DNA of 58,485 nt from Clostridiaceae bacterium (lineage in GTDB: Bacteria; Bacillota; Clostridia; DSM-8532): the NCBI GenBank assembly GCA_012728095.1, contig JAAYFU010000008.1, forward strand, positions 1 to 58,485, read 5' to 3'. Of this stretch, positions 32,826 through 42,467 are shown in pieces (the first letter of the stretch is position 1; each line of letters starts with the position of its first letter). Both the position numbers and the translations under genes were made by a program. The notes under the pieces are model-generated. The model was not told the DNA's origin. It ran no database searches and saw only the letters and a program-made list of their open reading frames with translations.

Positions 32826-35720
32826 ATGAAGTACATAAGAAAAAGCCTTGTCTTTACGATCATCTTCATTCTCTTATTTAATCTGTCGGCATTTGCCGCC
32901 ACTAATCAAAAAAGTAATCGAAGCAGTGATTTTCGTGGGTTATGGGTCGCTACGGTCGTGAATATCGATTATCCAACAAAACCGACAACCGATTCCATAA
33001 ACTTGCGAATTGAAGCGCTGCGGATTCTCAATTATGCAAAGGATACGGGGTTTAACGCTGTTTTCCTGCAGGTGCGCCCGACGGCCGATGCCCTTTATAA
33101 GTCCAAAATCTTTCCCTGGTCCAAATATTTGACAGACAAGCAGGGTGTCGCACCCGACGGAGGTTTTGATCCCCTTGAGTACTGGGTTACAGAAGCCCAT
33201 AAAAGAGGGCTTGAGCTCCATGCCTGGATAAATCCTTACAGGGTTACAAAACGGTCGTCCGGTGAGCCCAAACATGATTATGCTTCTCTTCACAGCACAA
33301 ATCCTGCAAAAATACACCCCGAGTGGACCGTGAAGCATTCCGACGGGAATATCTATTTCAACCCGGGAATACCCGAGGTAAGACAACTTATCGTAAACGG
33401 CATCGTTGAAATAATCGAGAATTATGATGTGGACGGTATTCATTTTGACGACTATTTTTATCCCGATAAGAATTTCGATGATGCCCAAACCTATAAGAAA
33501 TATAACACAGCCGGAAAAAGCCTGGATGACTGGCGTCGTGACAATATCAATACGCTGGTCAGGGATGTTTATAACGCCATAAAAAGCAGGAAAAGTAATG
33601 TCCGTTTCGGAATAAGTCCTTTCGGAATATGGGCAAATAAAAGCAGCAATCCTTTAGGAAGCGATACAAACGGGCTTCAATCCTATTACAGCCATTATGC
33701 CGATTCACTGTACTGGATCAAAAACGGAATTATCGACTATATCGTTCCCCAAATCTATTGGAATATCGGTTATTCCGTCGCAGATTACAAAAAGCTTTCG
33801 TCCTGGTGGGAGAATGCGGTTAAAGGAACCAATGTAGATCTTTATATCGGGCATGCCGCCTACAAGGCCATGGACCCCGATCCCAAGAGTCCCTGGTACG
33901 GAACGGCTGAAATAGAAAGACAATTGGCGTTGAATGAAAGCAGTAATATTATTAAAGGAAGCATATTTTACAATTATAATTCAATGGCTAAGAGTATAGC
34001 TCTTACCAGGGCTGTAAAGGCTGTCTTTGAAAAACGGGACGGTAAACTGCCTGCGGTAGCTGTAAAAATATCCCGTCCGGAATCGGACATTACAACCAGC
34101 ATGTCATCATTCTATATAAACGGGGAATCGGATCCTTCCCTGCCGCTTTATCTTAACGGCAAGCTTGTGGAAAATAGATCCCCGAAAGGCTATTTTGGAG
34201 TGCTTGTTCCCCTCTCTGTCGGGAAAAACACCTTTACCTTTACCCAGGCCAACTCAAGCGCCACCTGTACAATTACGAGAACGGCCTCTTCCGGCTATGA
34301 AAAAATGAATGCGGTTGAGATACCGGCATCCTCCACGTTCCCTCAATCCCAGGAATACCGGATGCCCGGAGAAAAAATCACGCTTTCCTGCCAGGCTCCG
34401 GCCGGCGCAACGGTTTCTGTTAAATTGAACGGGAAGACATATACCATGAAACAAACCTCCGGACCGACCAATCCTTCCGGTTTATATAAGGCAACCTATT
34501 CCGTTGAATATACCATTCCTTCTTTCACCGGTACACCACGAATTATAAACCTCGGGGCGCCGGTTTATACCGTTAATTATAAAGGAACAGTTAAATCAAG
34601 AACCGCTCCTGCCAATATCGGAGTGATAATGAAAGGCGCTCCCTACTATGCCGAAGTAATCTATGATGTAATTGATACATATAACGAGCCTGTTTCGGGC
34701 AACGGAGCTGCTTATGAGCTATACAAGGGCATGGTTGACTCTGTTACGGGCATGACGGGCAGTTATGCAAGGCTTTCATCGGGCCAGTGGGTTTATAAAA
34801 GCAGAGTCAACATTTATAGTCTTCCCAGGCCGGTAACTCCGGTTGTTAGAAGCGCTGCCTATTCTGCCGGAAATGACAAGGATGTTTTTGAGCTTACCAT
34901 GACATTACCGGCTGCAGCTATAGTATCATACGACGGACAAAAAGTAGTTCTTAATGTTTCCGCCCCGGCTTCGGCGGCCTTGCCGAGTCTTCCGTCCAAT
35001 TCACTTATTTCATCTATAAAATACTCTACAAGTCTTTATTCCTCGGAGTATGTGTTTACCAGAAAAGATAACGCCGTTATCGAAGGGTATTATATAGAAA
35101 AAACCGACACCGGCATAAAACTGGTACTCAAGCGCAAACCTAAAGTACAATCATCAACAGAACCCTTAAAAGGCATAACAATAATGCTGGATGCCGGTCA
35201 CGGAGGCAGTGAGCCGGGAGCAATCGGCCCTCTGGGAACCCGTTACGCTGAAAAAGATATTAACCTGGCCCTTGCGTTCAAGCTAAAAAAAGAGTTGGAA
35301 TCAAAGGGTGCCAATGTCTTAATGACCCGGACCAGTGATGTAACCATTTCCCTGGCAGACAGGCTTACCGCATCAAGGAATGCAAGGCCGGATATGTTTA
35401 TATCTCTTCATGCCAACAGTATGCCTGATGATGTCGATATCTCGAAAATCAGCGGCTTTGCGGTATTTTACCGGGAAGCTCTGTCAAAGCCTGTTGCACA
35501 GCTTGTCTACAATGCCGTGATAAAAGAGCATGGAAAAAACAAGCATGGGGTTAATAAAAAGAACTTCTACGTCACCCGCAACACCTGGGTGCCTTCCTTC
35601 CTTATTGAAAGCGACTTCGTACCAAATCCGACTGCGTTTGAGTGGCTTACAAATGAGGCGGAACAGACTAAACTTGCAAAGACCATCGCTTCAGCCATTG
35701 TACAGTATTATATGCAGTAA
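32826..35720 (+). CDS. Secreted GHL10 (DigH-like) glycosidase fused to N-acetylmuramoyl-L-alanine amidase
   Basis: Secreted protein of 964 residues. The signal peptide ends NLSAFA. Residues about 38-365 form a family 10-like glycosidase domain (DUF187/GHL10): FRGLWVATV, FNAVFLQVRPTADALY, LELHAWINPYR, VDGIHFDDYFYP and DYIVPQIYWN. A middle region of beta domains follows (about 365-780). The last 185 residues are an Amidase_3 zinc amidase with MLDAGHGGSEPGA, the Glu in YAEKDIN, SLHAN and the catalytic Glu in LIESDF. Amidase strips stem peptides and DigH-type enzymes cut denuded glycan, so the fusion joins consecutive steps. I chose the ATG at 32826: GGAG lies 6 bases before it, whereas the ATG at 32814 overlaps that site. 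Confidence 0.92.
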   Translation: MKYIRKSLVFTIIFILLFNLSAFAATNQKSNRSSDFRGLWVATVVNIDYPTKPTTDSINLRIEALRILNYAKDTGFNAVFLQVRPTADALYKSKIFPWSKYLTDKQGVAPDGGFDPLEYWVTEAHKRGLELHAWINPYRVTKRSSGEPKHDYASLHSTNPAKIHPEWTVKHSDGNIYFNPGIPEVRQLIVNGIVEIIENYDVDGIHFDDYFYPDKNFDDAQTYKKYNTAGKSLDDWRRDNINTLVRDVYNAIKSRKSNVRFGISPFGIWANKSSNPLGSDTNGLQSYYSHYADSLYWIKNGIIDYIVPQIYWNIGYSVADYKKLSSWWENAVKGTNVDLYIGHAAYKAMDPDPKSPWYGTAEIERQLALNESSNIIKGSIFYNYNSMAKSIALTRAVKAVFEKRDGKLPAVAVKISRPESDITTSMSSFYINGESDPSLPLYLNGKLVENRSPKGYFGVLVPLSVGKNTFTFTQANSSATCTITRTASSGYEKMNAVEIPASSTFPQSQEYRMPGEKITLSCQAPAGATVSVKLNGKTYTMKQTSGPTNPSGLYKATYSVEYTIPSFTGTPRIINLGAPVYTVNYKGTVKSRTAPANIGVIMKGAPYYAEVIYDVIDTYNEPVSGNGAAYELYKGMVDSVTGMTGSYARLSSGQWVYKSRVNIYSLPRPVTPVVRSAAYSAGNDKDVFELTMTLPAAAIVSYDGQKVVLNVSAPASAALPSLPSNSLISSIKYSTSLYSSEYVFTRKDNAVIEGYYIEKTDTGIKLVLKRKPKVQSSTEPLKGITIMLDAGHGGSEPGAIGPLGTRYAEKDINLALAFKLKKELESKGANVLMTRTSDVTISLADRLTASRNARPDMFISLHANSMPDDVDISKISGFAVFYREALSKPVAQLVYNAVIKEHGKNKHGVNKKNFYVTRNTWVPSFLIESDFVPNPTAFEWLTNEAEQTKLAKTIASAIVQYYMQ

Positions 35721-35749
35721 TATGTCCCGTAAACTTCACCGGAATATCA

Positions 35750-35782
35750 AAGATGTCTCCGCTTATTGTGCGGAGACATCTT
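35750..35782 (+). terminator. Terminator of the glycosidase-amidase gene
   Basis: AAGATGTCTCCGC pairs perfectly with GCGGAGACATCTT across TTATTGT, followed by ATTTATG. Confidence 0.85.
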
Positions 35783-35862
35783 ATTTATGATCAGACATTT
35801 CAATTTTGATATCTTTCTTTCCCTTTTATGTATTTTAGTTCCCGAGATAAATAATGTTATAC

Positions 35863-37599
35863 TTATCTTTCAATGCCAATATTTTTCTTGATGGATATTA
35901 CCTTTATTCTATTTATCCCCCCGCTTTTCATTATATCTGCCTGTCGCTTGTTAAGCAGCGACAATCTGTTTGCCAGGTTCGCGCGATTAAGGATCGATCC
36001 CGCGGATCTCATTTCAATGCTTACCTTGTTTATCTCATCCGTTATTTCACAGAATCTATTCATTTCGGATATGCTGTTTATAAAATCCCTCTGGTTAATA
36101 ATACCGCACAAGCCTGAATAATCCTGGGTATGCTTCAAGACAGTCCCTATTCTGTCCAGTATCTCGGCATTCGTCTTATTAATATTGATTTCCATTTCCC
36201 TGTCCACCGCCGTTAATCGGTCGATAATGACTTTTTCACCGATCTGCGGCTGTGTTTTATTTCGAAGGTATTGTATTTGAGCGTTAAGTGTTTGGTCTGA
36301 CATGTTACCAATCAATTCTTCGGATTCCATTACCGCATTCTGGAATTTTTCAATATATTTATCCAGTTCAATAATCTGCCGACTGCAAAATTCTCTTACT
36401 TTTTCATCCCTTGCCGTATTAATTGTGAGTAAATCGTCCTTGCACTTCAAACTGATAAAAAGATTTTCCTTAAGTCTTTGCTGCGCCTGGACAAGATAAT
36501 GGGGAGCAAATACCAGTTTTCGCTGTATTATGCCGTAGTTGTCCACCGCGGAATAATAATCATACATCCGGTTGGCTCTGACTTCCAGTTGCATATTTTC
36601 AATAAAGTCGGCTTTTGTCCTTTCCGGAATATCCTGCCTTACATTGGAATTAAGTGTGTATTCAAGGTGTTCAGCCTTTTTCTCCAAGTAATGTTTAAGT
36701 TCATATGCAATTTGCGGACAGCAGGTATTCACATCGAACAGATGACTCTTATGCTTTTCTGAGAAACCTTTTGTCAATTCAGGGTCTTGTTTGATTATTA
36801 TACAGGTTTTTTTAAATTGCATCTTTAATCTGCTTAAATCTTTAGCTGTATTATTAATATCTTCCCTGAGGGATTTAATACTTAGCAGATCTTTTTCTTC
36901 CTTTTTAAGTTCATCCGTATATTCCTTCATCAGGCAATTGTACTTCATTGTATTTTCGTGGATCCTGGCCCTTAAGTCGAGAAGATTATAAACAGGCTCA
37001 GTAATCTCGCAGTTTTTTAATATTATGCTTCCATCGGCAGGTGATATATTTTCTTTTCCCAACGTTTCAACTATTCTTTGAAGCTCATCTTTTGTTTTCC
37101 CGGAAAACCTTGAGTCTGATTCAAAGGTATTTAAATTAACCGGTATTATGCTATGATTCGGATTAAAAATATCCTTGTCTTCGATTGCCTCAATAATCAT
37201 TTCTTTTGCGTTGGGGATTACCAACTGCTTAAATCCGCCTGTTCCCCAATGAGGATTTTCAGTGGTATCGCCTTCTGCCACCTTAATATCTTCATTTAAC
37301 ACATAGAAACGAATATTTGTCTTGTATTGGGGAGAAATTCCGGAATTTTTTCTGAAAAACGGTTTAACCTGGGCGCCCTGGCATAACTCTATGGAATTCG
37401 GTCCGTGTTTGAGAACCTCTTCATAATGAATGAAATAATAGCCCACCATGTTTTTTTTCGGTCCTGAAAGGGCTGCAATTATCGTTCCTTTAGGCAATGT
37501 AACAGGCTCAAGATTATCCACTCCGGGATATCCGCTCTGTGCCTGAAATAAATTGTTAAATTGTACAGGGTCCTGGGTATGTTCATTTTCAATGAGCAT
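35863..37599 (-). CDS. Unknown protein: possible TNT-like N-terminal domain plus long coiled coil
   Basis: Protein of 578 residues without signal peptide or TM segment. The first 140 residues form a compact domain with LPKGTII (35-41), GYYF (53-56), RFYVLNEDIKVAEG (97-110) and HWGTGGFKQL (117-126). That order (LPxGT, Y.V...V..G, then a Gly-rich turn with Gln) recalls TNT/DUF4237 NAD-glycohydrolase toxins, but the match is weak and by eye. Residues about 200-578 are Lys/Glu/Leu-rich helices, probably coiled coil. ATG with GGAG upstream, 4 bases after the partner gene. A toxin with an N-terminal toxin domain would be unusual, so a structural or regulatory protein is equally possible. Confidence 0.6.
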   Translation of the reverse strand: MLIENEHTQDPVQFNNLFQAQSGYPGVDNLEPVTLPKGTIIAALSGPKKNMVGYYFIHYEEVLKHGPNSIELCQGAQVKPFFRKNSGISPQYKTNIRFYVLNEDIKVAEGDTTENPHWGTGGFKQLVIPNAKEMIIEAIEDKDIFNPNHSIIPVNLNTFESDSRFSGKTKDELQRIVETLGKENISPADGSIILKNCEITEPVYNLLDLRARIHENTMKYNCLMKEYTDELKKEEKDLLSIKSLREDINNTAKDLSRLKMQFKKTCIIIKQDPELTKGFSEKHKSHLFDVNTCCPQIAYELKHYLEKKAEHLEYTLNSNVRQDIPERTKADFIENMQLEVRANRMYDYYSAVDNYGIIQRKLVFAPHYLVQAQQRLKENLFISLKCKDDLLTINTARDEKVREFCSRQIIELDKYIEKFQNAVMESEELIGNMSDQTLNAQIQYLRNKTQPQIGEKVIIDRLTAVDREMEININKTNAEILDRIGTVLKHTQDYSGLCGIINQRDFINSISEMNRFCEITDEINKVSIEMRSAGSILNRANLANRLSLLNKRQADIMKSGGINRIKVISIKKNIGIER

Positions 37600-37603
37600 T
37601 TTT

Positions 37604-38071
37604 TTATTCTCCGTACAAGTGTTCCAAATAGTAATCGATTATGATTTCAAGCTCTTCCATGTCCCTATAATCAACACGCATTTGGATATGACCCCAATCG
37701 TAATGCGTTTCATCAGGTACAGCATACTCCTGGAGTACTTTGCTTAAAAAATCTCTTTGCAATGTTACCAGTCTCTTGTATTCCTCTGCGTTAAATGAGC
37801 CTTTATCATAGAAATCGTAGTAATCTCCAAGTGTCATTGATACAGACGAAACTATCCCGTCATACATGTGAAGCGCTATAAATACTTTATGACCATAAGC
37901 ATTTGGGACAACTAATTGCAGGTAATAAAACGCATGATCCATCTTTTCTTCCTGTCCATCCGAAATAAATTCCATGACTCTGGAGGCTTTTATTTCGTCA
38001 ATTGTCATCCCTGCTTTTATGACCTGCCCTTCTGAAAAAATGATGTCTCCTGTTTTTTTATCAATAATCAT
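37604..38071 (-). CDS. Unknown 155-residue partner protein, candidate immunity protein
   Basis: Small soluble acidic protein of 155 residues. It begins MIIDKKTGDIIFSEGQVIKAG, listed here only to the first part MIIDKKTGDIIF, and has an alpha/beta look with a C-terminal helix rich in Asp/Glu and Tyr (YRDMEELEIIIDYYLEHLYGE, cited as EELEIIIDYYLEHLY). I do not recognise the family. The ATG at 38071 has AGGAG 9 bases upstream; a longer frame from 38200 would run through the promoter. It is immediately upstream of the TNT-like/coiled-coil gene. Size, charge and tight pairing fit an immunity protein, but that is inference. Confidence 0.6.
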   Translation of the reverse strand: MIIDKKTGDIIFSEGQVIKAGMTIDEIKASRVMEFISDGQEEKMDHAFYYLQLVVPNAYGHKVFIALHMYDGIVSSVSMTLGDYYDFYDKGSFNAEEYKRLVTLQRDFLSKVLQEYAVPDETHYDWGHIQMRVDYRDMEELEIIIDYYLEHLYGE

Positions 38072-38125
38072 GATTAACTGCTCCTTTTTATTGTTTAAAA
38101 ACTTGACTTCCTTCCAAAATAAGGT

Positions 38126-38154
38126 ATTATATGGCCTTATTATAGCATATACAA
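38126..38154 (-). promoter_or_regulatory. Promoter of the two-gene unknown unit
   Basis: On the minus strand TTGTAT (38154-38149) and TATAAT (38131-38126) are 17 bases apart, about 55 bases before the 155-residue gene. It separates this unit from the ComEA-like gene upstream. Confidence 0.6.
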
Positions 38155-38206
38155 GTAAACAAACCTTAAGATAATTACTAATTTCGATAAAATTTTTCAA
38201 TGTCAG

Positions 38207-38722
38207 TTAATTGTTCCCGCAAAAGTCTGTCAGCCAGATTAATACAGTTACAAACGGACGAAGTTTTTCCAGGGTTTTGACCCCTATACCTTTTACATTG
38301 AGCAGTTCTTCAACGGATTTAAAAGGACCGTTGGTATTGCGGTAGTCAATAATGGCCTTTGCTTTCACCTCACCGATATATGGCAGGGCAATAAGCTCTT
38401 CCAATGTTGCCTTATTGATATTCACCCTGGTTGATTTATCTGATGATTCTTTCACTTGATACTCTTCGGCTGAATTTTCGACTAGAGACGAATTCTGCTG
38501 CTTTTCTCCTTCCGTTATTTCAGTTTCTTGCCGATTTGCTGACTGTAACGTATTCTCCGTTGTCTCCTCAATAGTCCCATTATCCGTAAAAGATATCCAG
38601 CAACTTCTTACAGAAGAGAAATTTGACAGAATAAGCACGGCAATTAAAAGCAAAATTAAACAGGGTACGACAAGATATTCCCAAGCGATCCTATAAGTCT
38701 TCCCTTTAACATTTATCTCCAT
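38207..38722 (-). CDS. ComEA-like helix-hairpin-helix membrane protein
   Basis: Protein of 171 residues. A cytoplasmic N terminus is followed by one TM helix (about 15-34), a Glu/Gln/Ser-rich linker, and a C-terminal ComEA-type HhH pair: VNINKATLEELIALPYIGEV then KAIIDYRNTNGPFKSVEELL and VKGIGVKTLEKLRPF. These proteins bind DNA at the cell surface during natural transformation. It is the only competence gene here; comEB and comEC are not adjacent. It carries about 13 residues beyond the usual end (after LRPF). GGGAG precedes the ATG. Confidence 0.88.
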   Translation of the reverse strand: MEINVKGKTYRIAWEYLVVPCLILLLIAVLILSNFSSVRSCWISFTDNGTIEETTENTLQSANRQETEITEGEKQQNSSLVENSAEEYQVKESSDKSTRVNINKATLEELIALPYIGEVKAKAIIDYRNTNGPFKSVEELLNVKGIGVKTLEKLRPFVTVLIWLTDFCGNN

Positions 38723-38944
38723 GGTTAACTCCCTGTTCCATTTTTTATCAATATTATTACATATTTTTATATAAAATCAATAATAAGTAAGCCCATATCT
38801 GGAAACTAATGGCTGACTCCCCGGTCTTGAGTTTATAACTGTTGTACTTTATAATTGATGATATGGCAGTATAATTAAATCTATATTTAATCTATTCATT
38901 CATTAACCTTTGTTTTAACATAAGATAAATTAGGGGTTGATCTT

Positions 38945-40291
38945 TTGAAAGCCAAATTAATTGCAATATATACCTTAATAATTGTAATTCTTGCACTTTC
39001 AGTTCCTTTACAGGTCTTTGCCGAAACAGAACCCGATATTTCTGCCGAAGCATATATCCTTATCGAGATGAAAACCGGCCAGGTTCTGGCAGAAAAGAAT
39101 GCAGATCAGCGACGTTCTCCTGCCAGCACCACGAAAATAATGACGGCCCTGGTTGCATTGGAAAATGCTGATCTTGAGGATGAAATGACAGCCTCTGAAA
39201 TTGCTATCAAAAGTGTTCCGTACGATTATGTGACTGCCGGCATAAAGGTCGGCGAAAAATTGAAATTCAAGGATCTGCTTGATCTGATGATGATAACTTC
39301 AGCTAATGAAGCCAGCAACATTATTGCTGAAAATGTATCAAAAGACGGGACTATGGAAGGTTTTATCGAACTAATGAATCAAAAGGCAGCTGAACTGGGT
39401 TTGACGGGTACCCATTTTACCAACTCCAGCGGCCAGGAGGACGAGGATCACTATACTACTGCAAGAGATCTTGCATACTTATCCCGCGAAGCCATGAAGC
39501 TGGATATTTTCAGGGAAGTCGTAGGCAGAACCGAGTTTAAAATGCCGGATACAAACTTAAGAAAAAGCAATGAATGGCAGGCCGGCCATCTTACTTATAC
39601 GAATGAGCTTTTAAAATCCCGTTCCAAGTATTACTCCAAAGTCACTGGAATAAAAACCGGATATACAGAGTCAGCTGGCTTATGCTTAGTTGCTTCAGCC
39701 GTAAATCCGGACGGTCTTGAGCTTATTTCCGTTGTTCTCGGAGCGAAGGATAAAACTCACCAGTTTGAAGATTCTCAAAAGCTCTTGGAATACGGTTTCA
39801 AAAATTTCAGCTTTCAGCAGCTTGCCAAAAAAGGAGAATACGTTGCCAGATATGAGGTTGCGGATGCAGTTGACGGAAAAAAGGTAGAAATTATAACTAA
39901 CAATGATTTCAGCTATATTCTGCCTTTGGATGAAGAGGTCCGTAATAATAAGCTGAAAATCGTAAAAACGTTTAATGAGCCTTTCGCAGCTCCTATTGAA
40001 CAGGGGCAAACAGTAGGTAAAATCGAATATATCTATGACGGGAAGTCAATCGGAACAGTGGAGCTTGTTGCGAAAGAAGCGATAGAAAAAACCACAATAG
40101 CCATTTTACGGGACAAGTATAAAGAGATTATAAATGACGAACGTTTTATATTCGGCGTAAAAGCTGCCGTATTAACTATTATAGCTATAATCATAATAAG
40201 CTTTATCTTACGCATTATAAGAAAAAAAAGGCGCCGCAGCATGTACTATTCCTCACGTAAGGTTAACTACCGGTACAGAAATTACAGGTAA
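38945..40291 (+). CDS. dacF: D-alanyl-D-alanine carboxypeptidase, DacF/PBP5 type
   Basis: Low-molecular-weight penicillin-binding protein of 448 residues that trims the terminal D-Ala of peptidoglycan stem peptides. A signal peptide ends VFAETE. The active-site motifs are STTK (Ser61, Lys64), SAN near residue 118 and KTG near 236. A PBP5-like C-terminal beta domain follows, then a TM helix (about 405-425) and a very basic Arg/Tyr tail, so it is anchored at the C terminus. Start TTG with AGGGGTTG upstream. The gene symbol is by similarity; dacF, dacB and dacA are hard to tell apart by eye. Confidence 0.88.
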   Translation: MKAKLIAIYTLIIVILALSVPLQVFAETEPDISAEAYILIEMKTGQVLAEKNADQRRSPASTTKIMTALVALENADLEDEMTASEIAIKSVPYDYVTAGIKVGEKLKFKDLLDLMMITSANEASNIIAENVSKDGTMEGFIELMNQKAAELGLTGTHFTNSSGQEDEDHYTTARDLAYLSREAMKLDIFREVVGRTEFKMPDTNLRKSNEWQAGHLTYTNELLKSRSKYYSKVTGIKTGYTESAGLCLVASAVNPDGLELISVVLGAKDKTHQFEDSQKLLEYGFKNFSFQQLAKKGEYVARYEVADAVDGKKVEIITNNDFSYILPLDEEVRNNKLKIVKTFNEPFAAPIEQGQTVGKIEYIYDGKSIGTVELVAKEAIEKTTIAILRDKYKEIINDERFIFGVKAAVLTIIAIIIISFILRIIRKKRRRSMYYSSRKVNYRYRNYR

Positions 40292-40311
40292 AAAAACTTT
40301 TCATAAAAGGG

Positions 40312-40342
40312 GCTGTTTAAAACCGAAACGGTTTTAAACAGC
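40312..40342. terminator. Bidirectional terminator between dacF and rnjA
   Basis: GCTGTTTAAAACC pairs perfectly with GGTTTTAAACAGC around GAAAC. On the minus strand it is followed by CCCCTTTTATG, so it suits rnjA as well as the dac gene. Confidence 0.75.
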
Positions 40343-40453
40343 TCTGTTATCATCCATTTCATTTTATTTCAGTTTCTCTGATAATTATTAATGCAATACC
40401 CAAATTGCGTATCCTGTGATGACATGTCACACCTGTAATTACGTCATTACTGC

Positions 40454-42133
40454 TCATTCTCCCGGCTCGATTTCAACTATTACAGGGATTATCATGGGCT
40501 TTCTCATTGTCCTGCGATAAAGGAAATTACTTAGCTCATCCCTGATTGCATTTTTTATGCTGGAATAATTTCCGTTCTTTTTACCTGCATTTTTAATGAT
40601 AATATCCCTGGCAATGTTTCTTACTTCTTCAATCAGGGCTTCTGATTCCTTCATATAGACGAAACCTCTGGACATAACTTCAATACCGGCTAAAAGGTTC
40701 CCCTTCTTATCCATTGGGGCTATAACCATCATTAACCCGTCTTCCGACAGGATCTTTCTGTCTCTCAATACAACATCGCCCACGTCGCCTACTCCCAGAC
40801 CGTCAACAAGAATACTGCCCGACGGCACGCTGCCGTTTATACTGGCCGATTTGGCTGTCAGTTCCAAGACCTGGCCGTTTTCCATAATAAAAATATTTTT
40901 TTCGTCCATGCCAAGTGACATGGCAAGTTTTGCGTGCTTTTTCAACATCCTGTATTCTCCGTGCCCGGGCATAAAAAATTTTGGTTTTACCAGGCTAATC
41001 ATAAGTTTTAATTCTTCCTGCTTGGCATGGCCTGAAACATGTGTTTCAGCAAGGGTATCGTATATGACATCGGCACCTTTTTTAAAGAGGTCGTCTATAA
41101 CCTTATAAACAAGCTTTTCGTTTCCGGGTATGGGGTTCGCGGAAATAATAACCAGGTCCCCTTCCTTTATCATGACCTTTTTATGCGTTGACGCCGCTAT
41201 ACGGGCTAATGCGGACATAGGCTCGCCCTGGCTGCCGGTTGTTATTATAACCACCTGCTCCGGATTGAGATTCTTTATCCTGTCAATATCGACCATGGTA
41301 CCTTCCGGAATGGTTAGATACCCCAGCCTTGTGGCAGTATTGACCACATTGAGCATGCTCCTTCCAACCAGTGCGACCTTCCTGTTAAACTTAACGGCCG
41401 AATTAATTATTTGCTGAACACGGTGAATGTTGGAAGCGAAACTTGCTACGATTATCCTGCCTTTGGTACCTCTGAAAATATTATCAAAGGTATCTCCCAC
41501 TGTTTTCTCAGACATTGTGTAGCCCGGTCTCTCAACATTGGTACTGTCTGAAATAAGCAGCAAAACTCCCTTTTTGCCTATTTCGGCAATACGTGTCAGG
41601 TCTATGGGTTTTCCTTCAATAGGAGTCTGATCGATTTTGAAATCACCGGTATGGAATACGGTTCCCACAGGCGTAGTTATTGCCATCGCTACCGAATCAG
41701 CAATGCTGTGATTAGTATGGATGAACTCAATGGAAAATGGGCCAAGTTTTATTGTCTGGCCTGCTTTTATTTTACGAAGATCAACCGAGTCAGTCATTTC
41801 GTGCTCCGCAAGCTTATTCTCAATAAGCCCGATGGTTAACTCGGTGCCGTAAACCGGCACATTTATCCTTCTCAGCACGTACGGAATGGCTCCGATATGA
41901 TCCTCATGTCCATGAGTAACCAATATTCCATGAACCTTTTCAATGTTCTTTTCCAAGTAAGTTACATCCGGAATAACAAGATCTATACCGAGCATTTCGT
42001 CTTCAGGGAATGCAAGCCCGCAATCCACAACTATAATATGTTCTCCGTATTCAAATACTGTCATGTTTTTCCCTATTTCTTCCATACCGCCCAAGGGTAT
42101 GATCTTTAGTTTATTTCTTTTCTTTGTCGCCAC
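40454..42133 (-). CDS. rnj: Ribonuclease J
   Basis: Metallo-beta-lactamase/beta-CASP nuclease of 559 residues, a central enzyme of mRNA decay and rRNA maturation with endo- and 5'-to-3' exonuclease activity. The metal site HGHEDHIGA lies near residue 75, HTGDFK near 165, and the beta-CASP domain follows to about 420 (GSQGEPMSAL, SANPIPGNE). PGHGEYRM and the C-terminal domain end normally. Of three close starts I chose the GTG at 42133 because GGAGG is six bases upstream; a TTG two codons earlier abuts it. Confidence 0.95.
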   Translation of the reverse strand: MATKKRNKLKIIPLGGMEEIGKNMTVFEYGEHIIVVDCGLAFPEDEMLGIDLVIPDVTYLEKNIEKVHGILVTHGHEDHIGAIPYVLRRINVPVYGTELTIGLIENKLAEHEMTDSVDLRKIKAGQTIKLGPFSIEFIHTNHSIADSVAMAITTPVGTVFHTGDFKIDQTPIEGKPIDLTRIAEIGKKGVLLLISDSTNVERPGYTMSEKTVGDTFDNIFRGTKGRIIVASFASNIHRVQQIINSAVKFNRKVALVGRSMLNVVNTATRLGYLTIPEGTMVDIDRIKNLNPEQVVIITTGSQGEPMSALARIAASTHKKVMIKEGDLVIISANPIPGNEKLVYKVIDDLFKKGADVIYDTLAETHVSGHAKQEELKLMISLVKPKFFMPGHGEYRMLKKHAKLAMSLGMDEKNIFIMENGQVLELTAKSASINGSVPSGSILVDGLGVGDVGDVVLRDRKILSEDGLMMVIAPMDKKGNLLAGIEVMSRGFVYMKESEALIEEVRNIARDIIIKNAGKKNGNYSSIKNAIRDELSNFLYRRTMRKPMIIPVIVEIEPGE

Positions 42134-42467
42134 ATTCAACCTCCGTTGTTTAAATAATCATATTTTTATATTTTGCTCAGATATATCGCCCAAAGGTTTA
42201 TACAATCCATTAACACCCTCACAAAAGGTTACAACCCTTCGGTGAAACCTGCAAACCATCTCACTGAAAGAGTTACCATTGGATTAGTATAAACCAGGTT
42301 CACTCCAAGCAAAAACAAAAAATCTTATATAAAGAGCTTATTGCTCTTAAACATTACCTTAAAAGCCTGTAAAATTTATAAAGAATTATATATAATAAGC
42401 ATGGTGCCTATATATTTATACCATATTTTGTTTAATTTCACCAGTAACACTTTTTGGAGCATTATTT
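42134..42467. other. 334-base intergenic region between divergent rnj and cca
   Basis: No open frame with a ribosome site was found. Minus-strand leader for rnj and plus-strand promoter for cca must lie here. I see AT-rich candidates (TATATATAAT around 42388-42398) but no clear -35/-10 pair. The middle part, about 42225-42300, has several CCTTCGG and GGTTTC-like segments that could fold. Confidence 0.4.

Noticed and set aside
37604..38200. Longer 198-residue start for the partner protein
   Set aside because: It would read through a good -35/-10 promoter, while the ATG at 38071 has an AGGAG site at the right distance.
40415..40431. CRP-like palindrome TGTGA-N7-TCACA
   Set aside because: The spacer is 7 rather than 6 bases and it lies after the 3' ends of two convergent genes, with no promoter beside it.
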